Positions 1 through 6,736 are shown, numbered from the stretch's first letter. The stretch: DNA of 8,262 nucleotides from Prevotellaceae bacterium UBA1716 (GCA_002317225.1 DCIW01000050.1:1-8262); one strand, 5' to 3'. Made by a program: numbers and translations. The notes: generated by a model not told the origin, from the sequence alone.

Positions 1-36
1 TTCAATATAGCTGAGTAGTTACGGATTTCCCTACTT

Positions 37-62
37 TTTGTTAAAAAATATTGCTAACTTTG
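37..62 (+). promoter_or_regulatory. Probable Bacteroidetes-type promoter of the LRR gene
   Basis: TAACTTTG at 55-62 matches the Bacteroidetes -7 element TAnnTTTG. A TTTG lies at 37-40, but only 14 bases separate the two, less than the roughly 20 usual for this promoter class, so the -33 element is uncertain. The -7 box ends 25 bases ahead of the ATG at 88, which would give a short leader. The -7 match is seen directly; its activity is inferred. Confidence 0.5.
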
Positions 63-87
63 CAACATATTCAAAACAATAGTGATT

Positions 88-888
88 ATGAAAACAAGAC
101 TTTTGGCAATATTGGTACTTATGCTTGTAGTTCTCGGAGCAAGTGCGACATCTTTTACTTATAAAGGAATAAGGTTCAAAGTCAACAATAATGAATATGG
201 AATCAATACCGTATCAGTAGTTGCTCTCGAAAATGGGAAAAAGTATAAAGGTGACATCGTTATTCCTGAGACTGCAAGATGTTTGAACAGGCAGGGGGAC
301 ATTATTACTTATGCAGTAACAACAATTGACAAACAAGCATTTACTGAGAGCGATGAACTCACAAGTTTAGTACTTCCTTCGTCGATTATTGTTATTGAAA
401 ATAATGCATTCACTAATTGTACCAATCTCGTAAAGATAGAAATGCCTAAAAAACTCGAGTATTTAGGTAATGCAGCATTTGCAGGTTGTTCAAGACTGAA
501 AGAGATTGATATACCTACAGGAATCAAAGAACTCGGTGATTATACCTTTGCAGACTGTTCGAGTTTGACATCAGTTGTCATTCCAGGCAATGTAATTTTT
601 GTTCACACAAATGTTTTCCGCGATTGCTTTAACCTTAATTCAGTCGTTTTTGAGCAAGGTACTGAATATATAGGCGACTACGCATTTGCAGGATGCAATA
701 GGCTTGAAAATGTGGAGATGTCAAAATCAATGGTTGTCGTAAGCCACAAAGCCTTCAATTTCTGTCGCAACATAAAGTCTCTTACGGTTCCTAACGACAC
801 GATAGTGACCAAATGTTTCGCTTCATGTGATGAAATTCCAAACGTTTATATTGAAAAACGTACTATCCGCACAAAAAAATCAAAATAA
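88..888 (+). CDS. Secreted BspA-type leucine-rich-repeat protein
   Basis: A 266-residue exported protein. Residues 1-20 form a signal peptide (MKTR, then a hydrophobic core ending GASA), probably cut by signal peptidase I because no lipobox cysteine is present. After a short N-terminal segment with GDIVIPE, residues 84 to about 259 hold about eight 23-residue repeats of the pattern AFxxCxxLxxIxIPxxxxxIGxx. Clear examples begin AFTNC, AFAGCSRL, TFADC and AFAGCNRL; the last two are degenerate. This is the LRR_5 (BspA/TpLRR) repeat, whose members in Bacteroidetes and Treponema are often surface proteins binding host or matrix proteins; no ligand can be read here. No C-terminal secretion-sorting domain is seen; the protein ends in a basic KKSK tail. 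The ATG at 88 is preferred over a GTG two codons upstream. It is probably co-transcribed with the beta-barrel gene 77 bases downstream. Confidence 0.85.
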   Translation: MKTRLLAILVLMLVVLGASATSFTYKGIRFKVNNNEYGINTVSVVALENGKKYKGDIVIPETARCLNRQGDIITYAVTTIDKQAFTESDELTSLVLPSSIIVIENNAFTNCTNLVKIEMPKKLEYLGNAAFAGCSRLKEIDIPTGIKELGDYTFADCSSLTSVVIPGNVIFVHTNVFRDCFNLNSVVFEQGTEYIGDYAFAGCNRLENVEMSKSMVVVSHKAFNFCRNIKSLTVPNDTIVTKCFASCDEIPNVYIEKRTIRTKKSK

Positions 889-965
889 TCCGTTCGAGGG
901 GGTATTGATTTCCACACCTTACTTGTATATAGGGTAAAAAAGAATAAAATTAAACTTCACTAATT

Positions 966-1682
966 ATGAAACGTATATTTTCTTTACTTGCATTTATTGG
1001 AATCGCTACAATTGCTTCAGCACAAGAAACAATAAGAAGAGGATTAGACATAATACAACAGGGAGTAGCTATTGTTTCAGCAGATGGACGTATCGTAGTA
1101 CGAGCAAAAGATACGGATGATGACCTTCGCTATTCTGAGGATGTTAGTATGACTCCTGAGGAAATTCTTCGTGCAGCAAAACGTACTTATGCTCCAAATC
1201 AGGGATATAAAGGATTTGTTACTTTAGGTTTTGGACCTTCAATCAACAAATCAGTAAACTGCAAGAATAGCAATAAGATTGGTTTTTCAACATCTCATGG
1301 TTATCAGATAAATCATTATGCTTACGTTGGACTTGGCTTAAAGTATCTCGGATGGCCAGAAAACAATAGTATAGGGGATAATCAATTTGTCACCGGACAA
1401 GGTTTTCTCTTGACGTTAGACACTAAACTGACCTTCAACAAGCGAACATCTCCATTTGTAGGATTCTCGGCAGGTTTTGCAGCATTCGATAATCAATTAC
1501 CTTACTTCTCACCTTCTGCGGGAGTTCGATATGGTATTACAAAGTATATGGGTATAAACATCGGTCTTTCTGTCGAATGCAAGGAGTGGCGCGATTATTC
1601 TCCTACTTATGGACCATACTCAAAACCAGCCGTGGATTATTGGCATTTCAATTTACTCGCAAATATCGGTGTGGACTTTTAG
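966..1682 (+). CDS. Putative outer-membrane beta-barrel protein
   Basis: A 238-residue protein with a signal peptide (residues 1-19, MKRIFSLLAF to ASA, mature start near QETIRR). Residues 20-78 are polar and look periplasmic: a short helix-like stretch, a strand-like VAIVSADGRIVVRA segment, an acidic DTDDD patch, then a helix (SMTPEEILRAAKR). From about residue 80 to the end, alternating hydrophobic and aromatic stretches rich in glycine (GFVTLGFG, YVGLGLKYLGW, FVGFSAGF, MGINIGLSVE) suggest about eight antiparallel strands. The final residue is phenylalanine, as expected of a BAM-assembled barrel. No specific family is recognised; the general Bacteroidetes OMP beta-barrel class is the best fit, and transport or anchoring roles cannot be told apart. 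No convincing promoter lies in the 77-base gap upstream, so it probably shares a transcript with the LRR gene. Confidence 0.7.
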   Translation: MKRIFSLLAFIGIATIASAQETIRRGLDIIQQGVAIVSADGRIVVRAKDTDDDLRYSEDVSMTPEEILRAAKRTYAPNQGYKGFVTLGFGPSINKSVNCKNSNKIGFSTSHGYQINHYAYVGLGLKYLGWPENNSIGDNQFVTGQGFLLTLDTKLTFNKRTSPFVGFSAGFAAFDNQLPYFSPSAGVRYGITKYMGINIGLSVECKEWRDYSPTYGPYSKPAVDYWHFNLLANIGVDF

Positions 1683-1716
1683 TCTGCACCTTTTTTATAA
1701 TATAAAGTATCTTATT

Positions 1717-1748
1717 TTTGTTAGTTATATAAATAAGTTGTACATTTG
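1717..1748 (+). promoter_or_regulatory. Bacteroidetes-type promoter of the S37-like peptidase gene
   Basis: TTTG at 1717-1720 and TACATTTG at 1741-1748 are separated by 20 bases, matching the Bacteroidetes -33/-7 layout (TTTG, about 20 bases, TAnnTTTG). Transcription would begin a few bases after 1748, leaving a leader of about 25 bases before the ATG at 1777. This implies that the peptidase is transcribed independently of the two genes upstream. Confidence 0.7.
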
Positions 1749-1776
1749 CAGACGAATAATGTATTAAACTTATTGT

Positions 1777-3468
1777 ATGAAAAGAATATTAGTAAATACT
1801 ATCGCAATAGTTGTTTTGGCTTTTGCACCAGTTGCATTGCATGCCCAGACATGGATGAAGGAACTTGTTTCGTTGAATCCAGATGTTATTGATTCAATTG
1901 TGGTTGTTACAGGCGATTACGGTTCGTCATACGGACTTCGCTCATACCACATATATTATCATCAGCCACTCTGCCACGCAAAGCCTGATGGGGAGCATTT
2001 CCAACTTCGTGCAACACTCACAACGAAAACAACTGGTAATCCGCTCACACGACTCACCCAGTGCTACTTCAGCGGTTATGCAATTCATGAGTACGACTGG
2101 ACTTGGACAAGTTATTATGTGGGTTCTGGAGATACTCGTTTTGAGATAGCCAAGAAATATAACGGTAATGTGATGGAATTCGAGCATCGTTTCTTCGGAG
2201 AGTCACAACCTAAATCACCTTGGCTCAAGGTAGACTATCTCAATGCCGAAGAGGCTGCAGCTGATTTCCACGCACTTATCGATGCCATGAAGAAGAAGTT
2301 CACGGGCAAGTGGGTGATGAACGGTATCAGTAAGGGTGGGGCAACTACTGCTATCCAACAAGCATATTATCCTGAGGATTTCGACCTTTACGTTCCATAC
2401 GCTGGTCCACTCATGGATGGACTTACCGATCAAAACCTCATGAGGCATTATACAAAGTATGCATGGGACGAAAATCTCCGCAACCGTGTGCTTGACCTTC
2501 AGCGCTATGCACTCTTGACTCCTGCCGTATTCAACAACTTCAAGGACTGGATGAGTTATTGGTATCCTGGTTATACAACTAATTATTGGAAGGCATACTT
2601 TGCAAGTGCAGTTGCACTCATAGATACAGAATACCATGCCTATACCGAGCGTAGCGTAATAAAGAGTGTGCTTGATAAAAATGATGAACTCCTCGAACAA
2701 CTCGTTGCAAAAGGTCATGATAAGGACGAACTTATCTGCCTGCTCTTCTACAACAGTAATATTTCGGGCGAAGGTGCTTGGTCGGATTACATTTCTAACA
2801 ATGCAAAAGTGAGACAAGGTAGCAATATGCCAGGAAAAAGGGAACTAAGGCATGACCTCTTGCTCCCACTTAAATTCACGGAAAGCAACTGGACACAATC
2901 CGATATGGAACCATATTACTATATGGCGCTTCATGAGCATGGATACTTTGCTCCTGACTTCACTTGCATCCTCTACAATCCTTCCGAAAAGGCACAAGCC
3001 GAGGAACTTAACCGTATATGGAAAGAGAACAAGGTCAATTTTATAGTGTCATCTTCTCCATATATGAAGAATGTGATGTACGATCCATCTGTTCGTGAGA
3101 AAGCATGGAATGCTACTCTCCACAATTCTCATCCTATGATCTATCTCTACGGACAAGATGACCTTTGGACAGGAGGTGGAGTGCCCGATTCACTTGTCAA
3201 TAACACAGAGACCTTCAAGTACATACTCGAAGCCCAGAACCATAATGTCTGCATTACAGCTGCCACTCAAGCAGAACGTTCAGAACTATGGGACAAGATT
3301 GACTATCTTCTAAATATCATTCCAAGTGATATTGAAGAAGTTGAAGAAGCAATGACATCATCTGCAATTCATCCTCGTACGATCTACAATCTACAAGGAC
3401 AAAAGATAGCCACACCAGTTTCAGGCAAGATATACATCGTTGATGGTATGAAAAGAGTTTGGAAATAG
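1777..3468 (+). CDS. Secreted S37-family-like serine peptidase
   Basis: A 563-residue exported protein resembling the PS-10/S37 peptidases (tripeptidyl-aminopeptidase type) of the alpha/beta-hydrolase fold. The signal peptide covers residues 1-23 (cut after LHA, mature start QTWMKE). Family-like segments are FEHRFFGESQP (135-145) and GISKGG (183-188), with Ser185 as the likely nucleophile, followed by a YPEDFD segment (198-203) and a VPYAGP segment like that of PS-10. A late YGQDDLW (458-464) and AQNHN (486-490) probably supply the Asp (461 or 462) and His489 of the triad. The last 30 residues (RTIYNLQGQK, then GKIYIVDG and a basic end) resemble the C-terminal tails of secreted Prevotella proteins, related to type IX secretion sorting domains. 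The likely role is extracellular or surface release of short peptides from protein N-termini. S28 is the nearest alternative family. Cleavage specificity cannot be deduced. Confidence 0.8.
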   Translation: MKRILVNTIAIVVLAFAPVALHAQTWMKELVSLNPDVIDSIVVVTGDYGSSYGLRSYHIYYHQPLCHAKPDGEHFQLRATLTTKTTGNPLTRLTQCYFSGYAIHEYDWTWTSYYVGSGDTRFEIAKKYNGNVMEFEHRFFGESQPKSPWLKVDYLNAEEAAADFHALIDAMKKKFTGKWVMNGISKGGATTAIQQAYYPEDFDLYVPYAGPLMDGLTDQNLMRHYTKYAWDENLRNRVLDLQRYALLTPAVFNNFKDWMSYWYPGYTTNYWKAYFASAVALIDTEYHAYTERSVIKSVLDKNDELLEQLVAKGHDKDELICLLFYNSNISGEGAWSDYISNNAKVRQGSNMPGKRELRHDLLLPLKFTESNWTQSDMEPYYYMALHEHGYFAPDFTCILYNPSEKAQAEELNRIWKENKVNFIVSSSPYMKNVMYDPSVREKAWNATLHNSHPMIYLYGQDDLWTGGGVPDSLVNNTETFKYILEAQNHNVCITAATQAERSELWDKIDYLLNIIPSDIEEVEEAMTSSAIHPRTIYNLQGQKIATPVSGKIYIVDGMKRVWK

Positions 3469-3471
3469 AAC

Positions 3472-3659
3472 TCATACAGCCAATCTCTTCTTCAAGTTCT
3501 TCACCTTCTGCCGGAGATTCACCATCTGTACAATTTGTTGCAATGTTGCAATGTTGCTTATCGTTTGGCTTGATTGTCTGCATTTCGTAGACTGAACGTA
3601 TCGAGTGAGAAACACACCTCCCCAATCTCTCCACCACCCAAACCGAACTGCTGGTTCAT
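3472..3659 (-). other. Spacer with protein-like stretches in broken frames
   Basis: This part of the convergent spacer has no intact convincing gene. On the - strand a 33-codon reading frame runs from ATG at 3659 to a stop at 3558-3560 (MNQQFGLGGGEIG at its start). In a different frame, a stretch just beyond the 8-base repeat reads IVQMVNLRQKVKNLKKRLAV and stops at 3472-3474; it looks like a basic amphipathic helix. A third frame is open across both. This could be a decayed gene, a copy of a dispersed element, or chance. No start, family or function is assigned. Confidence 0.25.
3537..3557. repeat. 8-base tandem repeat (GTTGCAAT)
   Basis: GTTGCAAT occurs twice in full and once in part (GTTGC), 2.6 copies with no mismatch. 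Because the unit is not a multiple of three, gain or loss of a copy would change the frame of anything translated across it. It lies in the convergent spacer, within the protein-like stretch on the - strand. Confidence 0.75.
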
Positions 3660-3698
3660 TATTGGGTTGTTAATCGGGGTAGTAGTAATAATAATAGC

Positions 3699-3730
3699 AA
3701 GCAGGGCTCGAAATTAATCGGGTCCTGCTT
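3699..3730 (+). terminator. Probable terminator hairpin for the peptidase gene
   Basis: Bases 3699-3711 pair with 3718-3730 in a 13-bp stem closed by the loop AATTAA. The outer seven pairs (AAGCAGG with CCTGCTT) are perfect, then come a G-U, a C-G, a U-G and three Watson-Crick pairs. Both wobble pairs become A-C mismatches in - strand RNA, so the fold favours + strand transcripts, meaning read-through from the peptidase gene about 230 bases upstream. A T-rich run (TGTTTGTG) follows, though not a pure T tract. Confidence 0.6.
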
Positions 3731-3747
3731 TGTTTGTGAGAGGACAT

Positions 3748-3780
3748 GGATAATCAAAGGGTCTGACCCTTTGATTATCC
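3748..3780. terminator. Perfect 15-bp hairpin overlapping a stop codon
   Basis: Bases 3748-3762 (GGATAATCAAAGGGT) are the exact reverse complement of 3766-3780, with a 3-base loop. The right arm contains the last codons and the TAA stop (3775-3777) of the - strand lipoprotein gene. It is placed to end that operon, and as a perfect palindrome it would fold in RNA from either strand. No T tract follows on either side, so classical intrinsic termination is not proven; protection of the mRNA 3' end or a dispersed palindromic repeat are alternatives. Confidence 0.6.
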
Positions 3781-4407
3781 ACGAAACTTGTAGACTTTTA
3801 TGCCGTTGTATGTGTTGATTCGGATTTGGAGGGAATCGAATGGGGATGGATAGAGGGAGGAGTCGAGGGGGATAGAACGGTAGTAATTGGTGGAGTATGC
3901 CTCGATGGTGGTGTCGGGACGCTGGAACAGAAAGCTGACATAGGCAGTTCGGGAAGATATGCTGTCAAGGCAGAATGCAGTCCTGTACTTCTCACCTGCA
4001 TTGACAAGCGGTGCAAGACAAAGATTGACATAACCACCCGACTTCCAAACACTTACTACATTGACAGGATCCTTTCCCTGAAACTTGACAGAATCAGCAA
4101 GGACTGGAACAGAACTCTCAACTCCTGTGATTTCGTAAACCTTGACATTACTCCCGTCCGACTCAACCGAGATGGTTGCATAACAGCGCATAAGAGCATT
4201 AGGGTGCTTGCTCTTGATCTGCTGCGACTTCACGGCAAAACTGCGTCCGTCATCAAGTGTGAGTTTTGCAACCACCGAATCCGAATTGGTCTGCGCCATC
4301 ATCAGTTCCGTGATGTACGACGGTATGTAATTGGAATCGTCGTCATTGCACGAAGCAACAACGACGACCATAGCAATCAGCAAAATACTATTTAGTAGCT
4401 TTCTCAT
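3775..4407 (-). CDS. NigD-like lipoprotein
   Basis: A 210-residue lipoprotein. A hydrophobic signal (residues 1-19) ends in the lipobox VASC, so Cys20 should be lipidated. It is followed by NDDDSN, an acidic stretch like the signals that send Bacteroidetes lipoproteins to the cell surface. The rest is beta-rich. An N-terminal segment with VVAKLTLDDGRSFAV, a middle EITGVESSVPVL, then DPVNVVSVWKSGGYVNLCL and a late YYRSIPL recall the two-domain NigD-like family (a small N-terminal barrel and a C-terminal beta-sandwich), whose molecular role is poorly known. The assignment is by motif resemblance only. The ATG at 4407 lies inside the 3' end of the acyltransferase gene (20-base overlap, different frame), so translation is probably coupled. 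It is the last gene of the - strand unit. Confidence 0.7.
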   Translation of the reverse strand: MRKLLNSILLIAMVVVVASCNDDDSNYIPSYITELMMAQTNSDSVVAKLTLDDGRSFAVKSQQIKSKHPNALMRCYATISVESDGSNVKVYEITGVESSVPVLADSVKFQGKDPVNVVSVWKSGGYVNLCLAPLVNAGEKYRTAFCLDSISSRTAYVSFLFQRPDTTIEAYSTNYYRSIPLDSSLYPSPFDSLQIRINTYNGIKVYKFRG

Positions 4408-5557
4408 AGTTCAAGAAAGGATTTGCGTACATCGTATTTATCTTCTCGCGGAGGAAGTCGGTGTCAGGATTCTCCACATCCACCATCTTGATACGCTCCT
4501 CGATATAGTCGTTTCTCTTGCCCGCAGCAGCGTCACGATTGACATCATAGATGCGGTAATGAGAATGAATCTCTTGGTCGATATGCTCCGCAATGATTCG
4601 GTAAATATCTGCCTTTGAGATAGTTTCAGGGTCGAGAGTATCGAGCCATTCGTTGATGCAAGCAGCAGCATGGAAATGGATATGCCCCTTCTTACCGAGA
4701 ATACCAGTCTTCATATTATCAAGATCATCCTGCTTCGCCTTCTTCCACCCCGGCACATCTCGTTTGAGCTGGAACTCCTGTGCCTTGAGATAGTCGCATG
4801 GGTCGAGTTCGTAAGAGAGAGTGAGCGGAACAAGATTCATGTTCTTGATAGCAGCGATAATCTTTGCAACTGGGTTTGCCTTTTGGTTTTCGTCTTCGTT
4901 TCCGTTTTCGCTATCATATCCAAGAACAAGCATCTTCAGAACACTCTCCTGAGTATGATCGCTCGAATCCTTTGCACGACCTTCACGCTGGGCTATCCAG
5001 ATATTCTCCTTCTTCTCGTTGATAGCAAAGTGCATGTATTGCGACATGTGGATAGACGACTTGAGTGTCTCCTTAGGAGTGAGTCCACGATTCACCACAA
5101 ACGCCTTGTTCATGCGAACGAGAGTCTTGATCCAAGGATAGATAAGGAGATTGTTTCCGATGGCAATCTCACAAGTCTTGGCAAATCCCGCATTATGGAG
5201 CATATAGTCGAGGAGAGCAGAGTCGAGCACGATGTCGCGATGGTTGCTTATGAAAGTGTATGCCCCATTCTTGTTCAGACTCTTATCGTACTCAAAACTA
5301 TGTCCCGTAGAAGATTTGCGAAGCACATACCACACGACCTTCTTCATGAACCGAACCTGAAAGTCCTGTGGAGTGTTTATGCCCTTGAACATGAGTTTCA
5401 GGAACCAGTTGCGAAGTCCAACAGGGCACCAAGGCACGAAGCCTTTCAACATACGAGAGAACTGGCGGTCCTTGAGAAGTCCGTCGAATGCCTCTTGCAT
5501 CTCGCCGGGAGCATAGGGGCGAATATCGTCGAAATCTTGTAATGTACAATTTACCAT
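4388..5557 (-). CDS. PlsC/PlsB-type acyltransferase
   Basis: A 389-residue protein of the glycerolipid acyltransferase superfamily, expected to move an acyl chain from acyl-ACP or acyl-CoA onto a phospholipid precursor or other lipid head group at the inner membrane. Motif I is SNHRDIVLD (104-112), motif II a region ending FVVNRG (153-158), motif III a QREGRAKD (190-197) corresponding to the EG-R substrate site, and motif IV LVPLTLSYE (242-250). The spacing from His106 to Asp112 is HX5D, not the textbook HX4D; Asp108 is also near. Residues 216-229 (SENGNEDENQKANP) are low-complexity and look like a loop insertion. The C-terminal 140 residues are charged and helical. The only usable start, ATG 5557, sits in a short repeat that encodes residues 2-6; FDDIRPY follows directly. 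It is 75 bases after ddl and overlaps the lipoprotein gene. The exact acceptor is unknown. Confidence 0.8.
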   Translation of the reverse strand: MVNCTLQDFDDIRPYAPGEMQEAFDGLLKDRQFSRMLKGFVPWCPVGLRNWFLKLMFKGINTPQDFQVRFMKKVVWYVLRKSSTGHSFEYDKSLNKNGAYTFISNHRDIVLDSALLDYMLHNAGFAKTCEIAIGNNLLIYPWIKTLVRMNKAFVVNRGLTPKETLKSSIHMSQYMHFAINEKKENIWIAQREGRAKDSSDHTQESVLKMLVLGYDSENGNEDENQKANPVAKIIAAIKNMNLVPLTLSYELDPCDYLKAQEFQLKRDVPGWKKAKQDDLDNMKTGILGKKGHIHFHAAACINEWLDTLDPETISKADIYRIIAEHIDQEIHSHYRIYDVNRDAAAGKRNDYIEERIKMVDVENPDTDFLREKINTMYANPFLNYEKATK

Positions 5558-5574
5558 TTACAATGTACAATTTA
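5541..5574. repeat. 13-base direct repeat at the acyltransferase start
   Basis: AATGTACAATTTA occurs at 5541-5553 and again at 5562-5574, separated by CCATTTAC. The acyltransferase start codon (5555-5557 on the - strand) lies in the separator, and the first copy encodes about codons 2-6. On the coding strand the units read TAAATTGTACATT, resembling low-complexity spacer repeats I associate with Bacteroidales genomes. Confidence 0.7.
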
Positions 5575-5612
5575 GGCTGCGCTTGGTTGGGGGCAGCGGT
5601 TATTATTTTGTA

Positions 5613-5644
5613 AGTGAAGAGTGAAGAGTTCTTCACTCTTCACT
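5613..5644. repeat. 14-bp hairpin containing the ddl stop codon
   Basis: Bases 5613-5626 (AGTGAAGAGTGAAG) are the exact reverse complement of 5631-5644, with loop AGTT. Each arm is itself made of a repeated GTGAAGA-like unit. The right arm covers the last ddl codons and the TGA stop at 5633-5635. It has no T tract and is followed by another gene of the same unit 56 bases on, so it may act as an mRNA stabiliser or weak attenuator rather than a full terminator. Confidence 0.65.
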
Positions 5645-6640
5645 AATTATAAGTTTGTCTTCAATCACTTCAGTGAGCACATCCTTCATATCCAATCCGG
5701 CTGCACGAACCTGCTGAGGAATGAATGATGTCTGAGTCATGCCTGGAGTAGTATTGATTTCGAGCATGTTGATGACATCATCACCATTGTCGTTCTTGGA
5801 GATGATATAGTCGATGCGGATGATGCCCGATGCTCCAAGGATATCGTAGATGGCAGATGTGAGAGCCTGAACTCGCTTGGTTGTGTCTTCGGAAAGGCGG
5901 GCAGGAGTGATTTCCTCGACTGCTCCGTTATATTTTGCCTCATAATCAAAGAATTCAGTCTTAGGAACCACCTCTGTGATAGGAAGCACACGACCACCAC
6001 CATTCTTTGTCTTATAGACACCGTTAGAGATTTCAGTACCAATCATGATGCTCTCGATTAGCACATCATCGCTCTCGTTGCGTGCCTTCTCAATGGCAGG
6101 AAGGATATCATCGAGAGTCTTACACTTTGTAACACCGAACGACGAACCACCTGCATTTGGTTTGATGAAACATGGGAGCCCCACCTTCTGTGCGATGGCT
6201 TCGGCTGGTGCATTTTCACCCTTGCGGAGAAGGATGCTTTCTGCCACACGCACTCCAAAGCCCTTGAGGTATTGGTTGAGAGTGAACTTATCGAATGTCA
6301 TTGCTTCAACAAGAAGCGAGGAAGTGGAATAAGGCACCTTCAAGAGGTCGAAATAACCCTGAAGAATACCATTCTCACCAGGAGTGCCATGTATGGTAAT
6401 ATAGGCATAATCTGGCTTTACACGCTTGTTGTATTCGTCGAGGAAGGTGAAATTGTGAAGGGCAACAGGACTTGTCTTGCCCGACTTGAGGTGTGCCTGC
6501 CAGTCTGTTCCACGTGTTTCGATTGTATAAACTTCAAATTTGTCGCGGTCTAACCACGAGCTGATTCCTGCGGCAGAACGCATCGACACGTCATGTTCGG
6601 ATGAGTCGCCACCGGCTATGATTGCAATTATCTTTTTCAT
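5633..6640 (-). CDS. ddl: D-alanine--D-alanine ligase
   Basis: ATP-grasp enzyme of 335 residues that joins two D-alanines in the cytoplasm to make the dipeptide used by MurF for peptidoglycan precursors. Conserved features in order: AGGDSSEHDVS (9-19, with the N-terminal Glu15), HGTPGENG (84-91), KPNAGGSSFGV (160-170, nucleotide-binding loop), FFDYEAKY (230-237, omega loop, whose Tyr237 matches the D-Ala-specific Tyr of E. coli DdlB), RIDY (275-278) and EINTTPGMT (294-302, Mg and second D-Ala site). The omega-loop tyrosine argues against a VanA-type D-lactate ligase. The start chosen is ATG 6640 (MKKIIAIIAGG); the frame stays open 18 codons further, but those codons lie mostly in a GC-rich repeat and resemble no Ddl N-terminus. 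It sits 170 bases after rluD with no visible promoter, and its stop codon is within a hairpin. Confidence 0.95.
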   Translation of the reverse strand: MKKIIAIIAGGDSSEHDVSMRSAAGISSWLDRDKFEVYTIETRGTDWQAHLKSGKTSPVALHNFTFLDEYNKRVKPDYAYITIHGTPGENGILQGYFDLLKVPYSTSSLLVEAMTFDKFTLNQYLKGFGVRVAESILLRKGENAPAEAIAQKVGLPCFIKPNAGGSSFGVTKCKTLDDILPAIEKARNESDDVLIESIMIGTEISNGVYKTKNGGGRVLPITEVVPKTEFFDYEAKYNGAVEEITPARLSEDTTKRVQALTSAIYDILGASGIIRIDYIISKNDNGDDVINMLEINTTPGMTQTSFIPQQVRAAGLDMKDVLTEVIEDKLIISEE

Positions 6641-6676
6641 AAAGCCCCCCGACCCCCCAAGGGGGCGGCCATCCGG
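6641..6676 (-). repeat. GC-rich 36-base repeat, copy 1 (inverted)
   Basis: Read on the - strand it begins CCGGATGGCCGCCCCCTTGG and continues with G tracts to GGGGGGCTTT. It matches copy 2 at 6787-6822 at 30 of 36 positions without gaps, in opposite orientation. It ends immediately upstream of the ddl start codon (6640), so it forms the whole proximal leader of ddl. C and G tracts within it can pair with each other to make a local hairpin. Confidence 0.75.
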
Positions 6677-6736
6677 TAGGGGGAGGATGGTCATTATATG
6701 TTGTTATTACTGAATTTTAGTATTTGTCTTTTTGCT

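Noticed and set aside
82..87. GTG start two codons ahead of the LRR protein ATG
   Set aside because: ATG at 88 gives a normal signal peptide start (MKTR); the GTG adds nothing.
889..965. Promoter for the beta-barrel gene
   Set aside because: AT-rich, but no TAnnTTTG box with a correctly placed TTTG could be found.
2215..2817. 200-codon open frame on the - strand
   Set aside because: Antisense within the S37-type peptidase gene, without family features.
4670..5542. 290-codon open frame on the + strand
   Set aside because: It lies antisense to the acyltransferase, whose motifs are clear; the product has no signal, domain or sensible composition.
5588..5597. Third copy of the GC-rich repeat near the ddl-acyltransferase spacer
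   Set aside because: Only GCTGCCCCCA is shared (on the - strand), mostly a C tract; too short to call a copy.
6641..6694. 18-codon N-terminal extension of ddl
   Set aside because: It is mostly translated GC-rich repeat (PLPDGRPLGGSGG); MKKIIAIIAGG is the usual Ddl beginning.
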